Positions 17,834 to 25,881 of a stretch of DNA of 64,000 nt are shown one piece after another. The DNA is from Streptococcus mitis. GTDB lineage: Bacteria; Bacillota; Bacilli; Lactobacillales; Streptococcaceae. Location of the stretch: assembly GCF_946190375.1 (NCBI RefSeq), contig NZ_CAMIAF010000011.1, positions 19,199-83,198 on the forward strand, in the 5' to 3' direction. The notes under the pieces are model-generated. The model made no database searches. It saw nothing but the letters and a program-made list of their open reading frames with translations, and was not told the origin of the DNA. The translations under genes were made by a program, and so were the position numbers. Position 1 is the stretch's first letter; each line of letters starts with the position of its first letter.

Positions 17834-18976
17834 TTAAGTGTTTGTAAGTAGTCTTTTGACAATCTTTGATATCCTAGATTTTTTCTTTCGATATCTAATG
17901 TATAAAGTGGGATGAAATATGAAGACTGACGGCCTTAGTTTTTTTATTAACTTTTTCTGTAATTTCCGACGTTTTTTTCTCAGTATCTCAACGTCAGTTC
18001 GATTATAAGAGTATCCATAAAGTCTTCTTTCTAACCTATCTATTGATTTGTAAATATCAATTGCTTTGTCGCTATGGACATTTCGTTTAATAGTAACTCG
18101 TTCAACTGCTTTAACGTAATCGTCTTCTAATGATTCAATGATTGATAAATAAAAAAATTCATATACAAACAAACCTATTAGTGAAAATATATCAAAAAGT
18201 TGAGAATTTAAAAATGGAATATTTAATAATAAAATTAGACTAGTGTTCGCATAAGGAAAAGCATAAAAAACAATGAATATCCACATCTGCTCTTTTTTAT
18301 GTCTGGAAGGAACTGACTTAATTAAGTTTGTAACCCATATTTGTAACGATACAAATATAATTGACACTATAGATATTATAAACAGTAGTAAATATAAATC
18401 ATTATTCAAATCCTCAGTTTTATTATATATAATAATTGAAGAATAAATAGATAAAATAAATAATGTAAACCAAACCATTCCTCTTAACAATGTTGAAGGA
18501 TTAAATTTTATTTCCTTTTTTGAGCGTTCCCAATCATATTTCAAGAGCAGCGCTATATACAAAGACAGCCTATCATAGTCAATTACATCATTATCCAAGA
18601 TATCCCAAATATGACCATCTTTCATATAATAGGGCTTAGAATATTTAATTTCCATGTTCTTTCCAAACGGATTAATCTGGCTTTTTAACTGTATAAGTGC
18701 AGAATCTTTCTTTTGACTATCCTTTAAATTTTCTAATATTATTTTAAGTTGCTTCCGCCATTCAGCTCTCTCCTTAGTAATATAATCAATTTGATTTTTT
18801 TTACTATTATTAAGAAAAACTAAAATTGCACTTATTATAGCTCCTAGACCTGCTCCACTGATCAGAGTAATAATTGGGCTTATTTCCAATTTTTTACCTC
18901 GCTTTCGAAATTCTTCAATAAATCCCAACTGTTCGATTTTCTCGAACAGTTCGACTAACAGTTTAAACCCTCCCAC
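17834..18976 (-). CDS. Multi-pass membrane protein of unknown function
   Basis: About 380 aa, very AT-rich. One hydrophobic segment lies near residues 33-53, two near 170-215 and two near 230-285; the cytoplasmic ends are strongly basic, with a C-terminal RKKRRKLQKKLIKKL run. A helical stretch ITKERAEWRKQLK follows the first membrane segment. The GTG at 18976 overlaps the acetyltransferase pseudogene and has a poorly spaced ribosome site, so the start is uncertain. A perfect 10-bp inverted repeat (18927-18951) lies in its first codons. Probably cargo inserted between the acetyltransferase and the valS relic. Confidence 0.55.
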   Translation of the reverse strand: MGGFKLLVELFEKIEQLGFIEEFRKRGKKLEISPIITLISGAGLGAIISAILVFLNNSKKNQIDYITKERAEWRKQLKIILENLKDSQKKDSALIQLKSQINPFGKNMEIKYSKPYYMKDGHIWDILDNDVIDYDRLSLYIALLLKYDWERSKKEIKFNPSTLLRGMVWFTLFILSIYSSIIIYNKTEDLNNDLYLLLFIISIVSIIFVSLQIWVTNLIKSVPSRHKKEQMWIFIVFYAFPYANTSLILLLNIPFLNSQLFDIFSLIGLFVYEFFYLSIIESLEDDYVKAVERVTIKRNVHSDKAIDIYKSIDRLERRLYGYSYNRTDVEILRKKRRKLQKKLIKKLRPSVFIFHPTLYIRYRKKKSRISKIVKRLLTNT

Positions 18977-19520
18977 TCACTCCTCAGCAAGCCATATCTC
19001 AAATCATCACAGCGGTTTCCTTGAACATCTTTACGGTCTCGGATGCGAGCTTCGAGGGTAAAGCCAAGCTTTTCCGCGACTCGTTGACTTTGAAGGTTAT
19101 ATCCAAAGCAAGTTAGTTCAATCTTGTGAAGACCCAATTCTTTAAAGCCTAAGTCAATCAAGGCACGCGCCGCTTCTGGCACATATCCTAGCCCCCAATA
19201 GTCTGGGGATAAGGTATAGCCAAGTTCTAGAACATCATCTTCATGACGATGATTGAAATCAACAGATCCGATCACTTTATCAGTCCCTTTGACGACAATC
19301 CCATAGCCAGCTGGAGATTTTCCTTTTGATTGCGCTCAGGAAGGATATGCTCTAGATAATAAATCTCATCTTCCAAGGTCTTGACGGGTAGAAAACCAGC
19401 TGGGGAAGAGACTTCTGGGAGACTGGCGTAAGCATGGATATCCTCAGCATCCGCCACTGTGCGGACTCATAAAACGAGACGTTCTGTTTCGATTTTATCT
19501 GGCAACTCAGCTCTTGTCAT
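18955..19520 (-). pseudogene. GNAT acetyltransferase, broken by a stop and a frameshift
   Basis: A GNAT-family N-acetyltransferase (RimJ/RimL-like) read from the ATG at 19520. An in-frame TGA occurs at 19467-19469 after MTRAELPDKIETERLVL. A one-base deletion near 19310-19320 shifts the frame, so the acetyl-CoA-binding half (LSPDYWGLGYVPEAARALI) is read in another frame. The two halves are otherwise well conserved, so inactivation is recent. It overlaps the flavin reductase gene by 14 bp, as expected of an old operon. Confidence 0.85.
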
Positions 19521-20085
19521 CCTTCTTCCTCGCTTTCTTAATGAAGCTCCCCATAGGGTCTACTCGGTCATCTAGATAACGATAAACGCGCTGGTGGCCA
19601 TCCCCCATAAAGTAAGTCGGCGCAAAACGGTCATTTTTAAAATGCCCCTTGTCATCCAAAAGTTCTGGAGCAACCAGTCGTTCGATAATCTTGGCAAAGA
19701 TGTGACAAATACCGTCTTCCTCGATAATTCTATCAACTTGACATTCTAAAACGACTGGACAAGCCTCTAAAATCGGTGCCTGAGTCCGTTCAGAAATCTC
19801 GTAGTCTAGCCCCAGGTGTTTCAATTTCTCTCGATGACTGATAAAACCAGCCTGCTCCATCTCGAGCATGAGATTTTCATCAGGGATATTCACAGTAAAC
19901 TTCTGGTAATGCTTGATTTGCTCAGCCGCATTTTCCTCAGCACCAACACCGATGACTAGCCAATTTCCCAAACTATAGGATGAGCTACAGGTCGTAATAT
20001 TGTACCCAAAATTCTGATCCTGATACCCCAAAATGAAAATAGGAAATCCATAGTAGAGTTTACTTGTTTTAAAAGATTGCTTCAT
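19507..20085 (-). CDS. Flavin reductase family protein
   Basis: 192 aa with the FMN-binding split-barrel pattern: an N-terminal TTCSSSYSLGNWLVIGVG strand and turn, KFTVNIPDENLM, and central LECQVDRIIEEDGICHIFAKI. These proteins bind FMN and reduce flavins or act as flavoredoxins. It is the first gene after the T-box leader, so it may be induced when charged tRNA-Val is scarce even though its role has no obvious link to valine. Confidence 0.85.
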   Translation of the reverse strand: MKQSFKTSKLYYGFPIFILGYQDQNFGYNITTCSSSYSLGNWLVIGVGAEENAAEQIKHYQKFTVNIPDENLMLEMEQAGFISHREKLKHLGLDYEISERTQAPILEACPVVLECQVDRIIEEDGICHIFAKIIERLVAPELLDDKGHFKNDRFAPTYFMGDGHQRVYRYLDDRVDPMGSFIKKARKKDDKS

Positions 20086-20107
20086 AACAACCTCCTTTTA
20101 CTAAGAC

Positions 20108-20320
20108 GCAAAAGAAAATCCCTGCCATCTACATGACAGGGACGAATGTATTTATCCGCGGTACCACCCAATTTCGGGCAGTTGCCCGCAACTCTCGTCT
20201 TTAAAACAAAAAGACACTTTTATTTCAATTTTTCATCCATTAGCAACCAGTTTTGACACATTTGTGGACTTCTCAGCACCGCCACTTTCTGTAAAATATG
20301 GGATTCAAAACACCTCTAAT
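20108..20320 (-). promoter_or_regulatory. T-box riboswitch leader, probably valine-specific
   Basis: The T-box sequence TGGGTGGTACCGCGG (20156-20170) pairs with uncharged tRNA. The terminator TCCCTGTCAT / ATGGCAGGGA (20119-20142) ends in TTTTCTTTT. Stem I is closed by CCATTAG / CTAATGG and GTTTTGA / TCAAAAC, with the apical GGTGCTGAGAA motif. The best specifier is GTC followed by A, a valine codon. It controls a leftward transcript through flavin reductase and presumably once directly to acetyltransferase-valS. Codon assignment is by hand folding. Confidence 0.88.
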
Positions 20321-20326
20321 GGCTCT

Positions 20327-20355
20327 ATTGTAGCAAGATTTTTTCGGAAATGCAA
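20327..20355 (-). promoter_or_regulatory. Promoter of the T-box transcript
   Basis: TTGCAT (20350-20355) and TACAAT (20327-20332) are separated by 17 bp and placed just before stem I of the T-box leader. Confidence 0.75.
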
Positions 20356-20368
20356 GGCACAAGAAAAA

Positions 20369-20764
20369 TTACTTGAACTTGATACCATTTTCCTTCAATT
20401 TCTTGATTGTAGCTGGGCCGATTCCTTTCAAGGCAAGGAGTTCTTTTTCAGTCCAGTTTTTGAAATCTGAAGCAGACTTGATTCCTTCATCATAGAAAGT
20501 TTTGGCACGATCAAGTGGAAGTCCACCCAAATTTTCTGCAAAATCTTCTACAGAATTGGCTACTTTTTGAGCTTGCTCTTTGGTAGCTTCTACTGCTTGT
20601 TCAACCTTTTTAGAAACAGCCTTACCAGCTTGGCTCGCTGACTGCTCTGCACGTTTCACGACTTTTTTTGTCTCTTCTACAACCTTAGTCACAGTACTTG
20701 AAAAAGCACCTGCACGACGGAGGCTATTTCGTAATTGTTTTTTACGATTGAGTTTCTTTGACAT
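20369..20764 (-). CDS. Small basic protein with helix-hairpin-helix end
   Basis: 131 aa. A Lys/Arg-rich N-terminus is followed by an Ala/Lys/Val-rich amphipathic helix (about 25-75) of histone-like or coiled-coil character. The C-terminal helix-hairpin-helix KELLALKGIGPATIKKL (about residues 109-125) is nearly identical to the end of the 413-aa protein at 16273-17514. Probably DNA-associated. A terminator separates it from the upstream DUF1912 gene. Confidence 0.6.
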   Translation of the reverse strand: MSKKLNRKKQLRNSLRRAGAFSSTVTKVVEETKKVVKRAEQSASQAGKAVSKKVEQAVEATKEQAQKVANSVEDFAENLGGLPLDRAKTFYDEGIKSASDFKNWTEKELLALKGIGPATIKKLKENGIKFK

Positions 20765-20781
20765 GATAAAATCCTTTCAAT

Positions 20782-20808
20782 AAAAAATCCCTGCTCTGAC
20801 AAGGATTT
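20782..20808 (-). terminator. Terminator between DUF1912 gene and helix-hairpin-helix gene
   Basis: The stem AATCCTTG / CAGGGATT (one G-T pair), a 6-nt loop and six T on the minus strand lie between the DUF1912 gene and the helix-hairpin-helix gene. Confidence 0.75.
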
Positions 20809-20859
20809 AATATAAATATTCTATCAAGATTTTAGTAAAAAATCAAGAATCTTTCTCGT

Positions 20860-21114
20860 TTAATAATTTCGCTCACCAAACAAGCCATCTGGTAAATCAT
20901 GGAATCCCTTACCTGCCTTGAAGTTTTCAAACTTACCAAGCAAGAACTGATAAGCATCCAAGCGGCTTTCGTAGCGAATCATGGCATCTTTGGCACGCTC
21001 GTCTTGGTCTTCTTCGTAAACTTTTTGACTTTCCTTGTGCGCCATGTCGTTGATCATGATTTGGGTATTGACCCAGGCTTCAAATTCCTTCATAAATTCT
21101 TGTTCGTAACTCAT
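20860..21114 (-). CDS. DUF1912 family protein
   Basis: 84 aa, small and acidic, matching the streptococcal DUF1912 family as remembered (MSYEQEFMKEFEAWVNTQIMIN). Function is unknown. It starts 9 bp after the upstream DUF438 gene behind AAGGAGAA, so it is the last gene of that operon. Confidence 0.7.
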   Translation of the reverse strand: MSYEQEFMKEFEAWVNTQIMINDMAHKESQKVYEEDQDERAKDAMIRYESRLDAYQFLLGKFENFKAGKGFHDLPDGLFGERNY

Positions 21115-21123
21115 TTTTTCTCC

Positions 21124-22458
21124 TTATTCTAATCCACGGAAATAGTCCGTGTCAATCTCACGGTAGGGCTGGATATCCTGAACATACTCCAGCACACCTT
21201 GGAATTCTCCCTCTTCATCGTGCACTGCAGCATAAGTGATGTGGACAAACTTGCCTCGCGACTCTGACTTGAACCACATTTCATACTTGTCTTTGCTTCC
21301 CTCACGAAGTCCCTTCATGATGGTCTTGACCTTGTCCAAGTACTTAGGCGGATGGCAGAGTTCGACATTGCGCCCAACTTGGGACGGGGTCCGTTTGAAA
21401 ATCATCTCATCAGCTGGCGTATTGTCATTGTAATACTGGAAAATATCGTCTTTATTGACAAAGGTAATCTCCATAGGGAGGTGATTGAGGATGAGATTGG
21501 CCTGCTCGACTGAAAGATAGCCATTGCCAAAAGCCTGCTGACTATGACGGTCCAGCACTGCTTCCTTTTCCTTAGGGGTAAATGTAATGGTAAACTGTCC
21601 TTCTGGCGTATCAATAACTTGTTGAACTTGACCTTCTGCCATATCTAGCTGTACGGGCTCCTCTGCACTCTTTTCCTCAACAAAACTCTGTCTTTCTGGC
21701 ACCCATTTCTCAGACGGACGGATGATGGCATAACCATAGGAATCGCTCTCCTCTGCAATCTGAAGCCAATCATCCTGAGTAAAGGACTCAAGGAGAATCA
21801 TGAGAAGGATGGACTCTTCCTTGAAAATCATACTTTCAAACTCTGTCGCAAAGGCTTCAAAAGCTTCTTTTACACTGCTAATCGACACTTCTGGTAGTGA
21901 CTTGGCTGTCGCTAAAGTTGTTTGAAATAGTCCCCTAATCTGGTCATCCACTCCCCACATAACTTTGGGAGGTGAATCGTGTCCATAGCGCTCCATGATA
22001 GGAAAGAAAAGTTCTTCCTTACGTTGGTAGTGGATGTCAAATTGCCCCAAAAGTCCCATCTGACGCACCAAGCCTTTACGCATCTCCGCAAGCATCTCTT
22101 CATCTTCCATAGACTCATAGGTATCTAACAGTCTCCGAATGCGAATCAAAGCTGCACGGAGGGCCAGATTTTCTTCCTTAAAGACCCGAACTGGGTGACC
22201 TGGATGCTCAGTATCCTCTACTTCGACACCTTTAATAGCATTTTTAAAAAGATTAGCATGGACATCACAGAGTTCCATAACATCTTCAAAGGTGACGCCC
22301 GAGTCTGAGTTCATCAGCTCGTGCTCCATGAGAGAAATCTCGATGGCTGACACACCTGTAAAGGTCGCATCAAAACGCTCCTGAACTGACTCAGGAGAGG
22401 CACCATTGTGCAATTCTAACAAAATATCCCGCAGGACATGAATCCGTTCATCTGCCAT
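21124..22458 (-). CDS. DUF438 / hemerythrin-like / PAS protein
   Basis: 444 aa. An N-terminal DUF438 helical domain (about 1-80) is followed by a hemerythrin-like four-helix region with His/Glu ligands (DIHYQRKEELFFPIMERYGHD, about 155-175). The C-terminal PAS domain (about 315-440) ends near GEFQGVLEYVQDIQPYR. These proteins are thought to sense oxygen or nitric oxide through a di-iron centre, but the ligand is not proven. Its ATG overlaps the stop of the DUF1858 gene (TAATG), so the two are coupled. Confidence 0.8.
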   Translation of the reverse strand: MADERIHVLRDILLELHNGASPESVQERFDATFTGVSAIEISLMEHELMNSDSGVTFEDVMELCDVHANLFKNAIKGVEVEDTEHPGHPVRVFKEENLALRAALIRIRRLLDTYESMEDEEMLAEMRKGLVRQMGLLGQFDIHYQRKEELFFPIMERYGHDSPPKVMWGVDDQIRGLFQTTLATAKSLPEVSISSVKEAFEAFATEFESMIFKEESILLMILLESFTQDDWLQIAEESDSYGYAIIRPSEKWVPERQSFVEEKSAEEPVQLDMAEGQVQQVIDTPEGQFTITFTPKEKEAVLDRHSQQAFGNGYLSVEQANLILNHLPMEITFVNKDDIFQYYNDNTPADEMIFKRTPSQVGRNVELCHPPKYLDKVKTIMKGLREGSKDKYEMWFKSESRGKFVHITYAAVHDEEGEFQGVLEYVQDIQPYREIDTDYFRGLE

Positions 22459-22691
22459 TAGTCTAACCCAATCACTTCATAGCCGTTTGCTTCCAGCGTG
22501 CGGACAATCTTGTCCATAGGAGTACCTTCCAGCTTAGAACCCTGTTTGAGCGATACTTTACGACCAACTGTGTTGCGCATTAAGGGATTGGCAAGGGGTT
22601 TAAAACCCAACTCCACTAGGATTTCCAAGACTTCTGGATGCTTGTCCACTACTTCTGCAACAGGAATTGACACATCGATGATATTGTCCAT
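22458..22691 (-). CDS. DUF1858 domain protein
   Basis: 77 aa. It matches the DUF1858/ScdA N-terminal domain (PVAEVVDKHPEVLEILVELGF), which accompanies di-iron repair or sensing proteins. GGAGG lies 5 nt before the ATG at 22691; the in-frame codons before it lack a ribosome site. It is translationally coupled to the DUF438 protein, which suggests a joint redox-stress role. Confidence 0.8.
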   Translation of the reverse strand: MDNIIDVSIPVAEVVDKHPEVLEILVELGFKPLANPLMRNTVGRKVSLKQGSKLEGTPMDKIVRTLEANGYEVIGLD

Positions 22692-22807
22692 GACGACCTC
22701 CATTGTATGTTCTAAAATGATTTTACTGCTTATATTATACCATATGGAAAGAGATTAAAAAACTAGCAGTACAAGACTTACTAGTTCTCTGAGACTTGGA
22801 TTACCAT

Positions 22808-22960
22808 CTAAATAAGTTTAAAGAACAAATCCAATATTTTAAATAATAGCTTGTAAAACAGCAATTGGACTGCAAAAGAGATGATCATCCACAGGAATTT
22901 CATAATTCCAATAATCGGTTTGATAAAAAGAATAGCAAGAAGACCCCAAAAAAATTTCAT
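22808..22960 (-). CDS. 50-aa membrane protein
   Basis: Very hydrophobic 50-residue peptide (MKFFWGLLAILFIKPIIGIM...) with two membrane-length segments. The strong ribosome site GAGGAG and the ATGA overlap with the upstream 60-aa gene make it credible as the last gene of the EcsC-family operon. No family recognised. Confidence 0.65.
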   Translation of the reverse strand: MKFFWGLLAILFIKPIIGIMKFLWMIISFAVQLLFYKLLFKILDLFFKLI

Positions 22961-23139
22961 TCTCTCTCCTCTGGCTTGATGAGCCACCGAGCCGTATCCA
23001 TTAACTTGTCTGCAATAAAAAGTTTACCTAGACCGACAACAACATTGTCATCTTTCTTTATCGTTTTCATTACTTTTACACCTTGCACGGTCAAAAAATA
23101 ATTTCCATAGATTTTAGCAAAAACTTTGATAGGATTCAT
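22957..23139 (-). CDS. Small protein in EcsC-family operon
   Basis: 60 aa, mixed polar, with the central segment KKDDNVVVGLGKLFIADKLM. It starts directly after the EcsC-family stop codon and overlaps the next gene by 4 bp. No known family was recognised; it is probably a partner or regulator of the upstream protein. Confidence 0.6.
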   Translation of the reverse strand: MNPIKVFAKIYGNYFLTVQGVKVMKTIKKDDNVVVGLGKLFIADKLMDTARWLIKPEERE

Positions 23140-23140
23140 C

Positions 23141-23920
23141 TCACTCCCCCTCGATTATTTCAGCCTCTTTTCGGATTGTTTCAACATCTTCTTGATATTG
23201 AACTTCACTATAGTTGACTAGTTTAGACAATTCTTTCTGCAAGCTTTCACCCATTGGTTTCATAGTTGCAAAGGTTAAACCACCTGAAATGATACCACCC
23301 AAGATAGGTATGAATTTCCCCATTCCTTTGGCCAACCCTCCCTTGGTCAGATTCACACCAAATATTTTTAAGACTTTTTTCAAAATAGGGTACCAAAGCG
23401 TCTTTGTTAAAGCTTTATTAGGCACTGTTTTCATTACCTGTTTGGCAATTGTTATACCACCTGCACGTAACAAGGCAGCGGTTCCATTCACCCCCAACAT
23501 TACGCCTAGATAAAGCAAGAGGGTATTTTGAGCATCTTCACTCAACTCCTCGCGTGAAGCCCAAAGATCCTCATAACCATAAATATAACCTAATTCTTGA
23601 GCCAATTTCAGAGAGAAACCATAAAATTGAGCCACATCAGCTGGAATGGTAATTGCCATAGCAATCCCTCCAGGTAATCCTGCCAAAACAGAGGTTCCAC
23701 TCGCTAATAAAACATTATCCCTAATACAGGCATTAGCCACTCGATCTAAGATTTCTTGAGATAAGAGAGACGTTGGTCCTTGTTCTAATAAAGTAGGAAT
23801 GTCCTGTGGATCCAATTCTTTGGAAAACTTATCCACTAAAAATTTCGAACGATCAACCTTAACAACTGGTAGTTTTACCACTTGTTGTAATACTTGCATA
23901 GCTAACTCTTGTTCAGCCAT
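23141..23920 (-). CDS. EcsC family protein
   Basis: About 259 aa, matching the EcsC protein family: an N-terminal soluble part, then Gly/Ala-rich hydrophobic segments (ASGTSVLAGLPGGIAMAI and GKFIPILGGIISGGLTFA). A TTG at 23926 opens the frame, but the ATG at 23920 is 7 nt from GGAG. Family function is unknown. It heads a three-gene operon with two tiny proteins. Confidence 0.75.
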   Translation of the reverse strand: MAEQELAMQVLQQVVKLPVVKVDRSKFLVDKFSKELDPQDIPTLLEQGPTSLLSQEILDRVANACIRDNVLLASGTSVLAGLPGGIAMAITIPADVAQFYGFSLKLAQELGYIYGYEDLWASREELSEDAQNTLLLYLGVMLGVNGTAALLRAGGITIAKQVMKTVPNKALTKTLWYPILKKVLKIFGVNLTKGGLAKGMGKFIPILGGIISGGLTFATMKPMGESLQKELSKLVNYSEVQYQEDVETIRKEAEIIEGE

Positions 23921-24181
23921 ATACAAACTCCTTTTACTTCTGTAAGTTATATTCTATGATAGCATACTCTTTTAAAGTATGTTTCAAATTCCCCTCAAAA
24001 ATTTTCAAAAAATCCTTAGCAACTTATTTGTTAAAGATTTTTAATAGTCTTTGTAGAGACAGCTAAAATATTCAACTCCTACCTTTACAACATGATATTC
24101 TATCTGTGAACGATAGTCTATTATTGTTTCACCTAAAATGTTCCTTGAATACACACTAACTATGAACTTTCGAGCTTTATC

Positions 24182-25291
24182 TTATAAATCCATAATTTCT
24201 TTTTTCTTTCGATCAAATTCTTCCTGAGATAATATACCTGCATCTAAAAGAGATTTTAGTTTTGTAAGTGCTTCGATTTGCTCATCTAATGATAAACTTG
24301 CTTTCATGGCTTTTTCATCTAAACTTTGAGCCATATTCATTCCAAATATCATTCCAGCACTATCACCTAGACCATGTTGCTCCACTCCTGATGCAATTTT
24401 TTGTTGTGCTGCAATATTAGAAGATTTCTGCGATACATCATCATAAGCTTTTAAATTCATCTTATTTGATGAAAATTGTTTAACCAATTCCTTAGATTCT
24501 GGTGAGAACTCAATATTAGCAATGGCAACTTTTACAATCTCAAATCCAAAACGTTCTTTCCAAGTCCCTGCATACTGTCCATCATTTGATACCTGTTCCG
24601 CAAGAACTGCAGCTTGTGAAGGTAATTGTGAAATACGATAAATTGTTGACAAGGAATTAAGTGCAACAATAAAAGATTGAAGAAATTCTGTCACTATTTG
24701 TGATCTAGCTTGAGCGCTATCAAAGGTATAATAAGTCACATTGGCAGGAAGAAAGTTTCTGATAAATTGCTTAGCATCTGTAATTTGGATAGAAAATGTT
24801 CCAAAAGCACGTACTTCTAAATCTGTCCCATAAAACAAATCATTATACATGACTGGACCGCGAGTTCCAAATTTAATATCACGAATTTCTCTCAAATTAA
24901 CAAAACAAATCTGTTTTTGCTGATCACTTTGACCACCGAATCCAACACGATTAACAACATTGTCAAACAGTGACTTTTTCAATCCATCACCGTTAAAAAC
25001 ACTGCTCTCACCATTTTGGTATTCATATCCACCTGGTTCTGTAATAATTTCCTCGATACCAGACTGACTAAAGATAAAGGCAGCAGTATTTTCTGGAATA
25101 AAAATCTTGGATCCGTTGGAAATAACACCTACAGATCCCTTCGTATTGACACCCCTACCATTATTACTTTCTTGAACAATACCGGGACTTACAGCTGTAT
25201 GTTCATCAAAAGCATGAACTGTGATAATTTCTTTCCACTGATCTGCAAATGTCCCACCAATAGAATCTGTGATTGCTTTTATCAACCCCAT
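24182..25291 (-). CDS. SPFH-domain protein with SHOCT tail
   Basis: 369 aa. An SPFH/Band-7-like domain covers about residues 30-260 (PENTAAFIFSQSGIEEII, FGTFSIQITDAKQFI). It ends in a SHOCT motif, LKSLLDAGILSQEEFDRKKK. Such proteins oligomerise at membranes or under phage and stress conditions (YdjI-like). It is the third gene of a compact operon with a zinc-ribbon protein and a lipoprotein. Confidence 0.8.
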   Translation of the reverse strand: MGLIKAITDSIGGTFADQWKEIITVHAFDEHTAVSPGIVQESNNGRGVNTKGSVGVISNGSKIFIPENTAAFIFSQSGIEEIITEPGGYEYQNGESSVFNGDGLKKSLFDNVVNRVGFGGQSDQQKQICFVNLREIRDIKFGTRGPVMYNDLFYGTDLEVRAFGTFSIQITDAKQFIRNFLPANVTYYTFDSAQARSQIVTEFLQSFIVALNSLSTIYRISQLPSQAAVLAEQVSNDGQYAGTWKERFGFEIVKVAIANIEFSPESKELVKQFSSNKMNLKAYDDVSQKSSNIAAQQKIASGVEQHGLGDSAGMIFGMNMAQSLDEKAMKASLSLDEQIEALTKLKSLLDAGILSQEEFDRKKKEIMDL

Positions 25292-25303
25292 TTAATTGCC
25301 CCC

Positions 25304-25861
25304 TTATAAACTCTGCTCCATATCACAATAGGCACATCTCACTGTTTGCTTCACTTGACCTGACAAAGGTGCTCCACAAAAGCTACACTTGGTTGAAATC
25401 TTTTCTGGCTCTGCATCCTTAATCCCAAGCCCCGCTTTAAAAGTGTCAAATGTATCCTTAAATGTTTCTGCCAAAACATCTGCTCCGAACAAGCTACTAT
25501 CTCCCAAGGTTTCAAAATTGCTTGTATCACCTGAAATCAATTTAATAATGTTTCTAGCCCACTTATCAGTATCCTTAGTATTATTAAATGAAAAGATAGC
25601 TTGTCCGCCATTATAATAAATTTCCAGCCGTTTCACACCATTGGTTTTGGTTACTGAAACTTGAGGTTTCCCTTCAAAAATTTTAATCTGGTTAATGGGT
25701 ATGGTAACTTGATCTTTTTTTCCTCCCCACAAACCTTTTTTGATATATATTAAGTGTAGATTCGTTAAAATTAATTCATCTGTAGACAAACCATTTTTCC
25801 CAAAACTCACATGGTCACTATTCATAACCATATATTCATGTGGCAATAATTGATAATCCAT
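25304..25861 (-). CDS. PH-like protein with zinc ribbon
   Basis: 185 aa. The N-terminal beta-rich domain (LILTNLHLIYIKKGLWG, IPINQIKIFEG) has a bacterial PH/GRAM-like pattern. The C-terminus has a zinc ribbon, CSFCGAPL ... CAYC. GGAG lies 6 nt before the ATG at 25861, preferred over a GTG 4 codons earlier. It is encoded 12 bp before the SPFH gene, so it is a likely partner. Confidence 0.7.
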   Translation of the reverse strand: MDYQLLPHEYMVMNSDHVSFGKNGLSTDELILTNLHLIYIKKGLWGGKKDQVTIPINQIKIFEGKPQVSVTKTNGVKRLEIYYNGGQAIFSFNNTKDTDKWARNIIKLISGDTSNFETLGDSSLFGADVLAETFKDTFDTFKAGLGIKDAEPEKISTKCSFCGAPLSGQVKQTVRCAYCDMEQSL

Positions 25862-25881
25862 ATTGAACTCCACTCTTCCTA

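Noticed and set aside
23960-24181. A leftward frame of about 44 codons continuing after the SPFH gene stop
   Set aside because: No ribosome site or start codon of quality and no recognisable motif; treated as non-coding.
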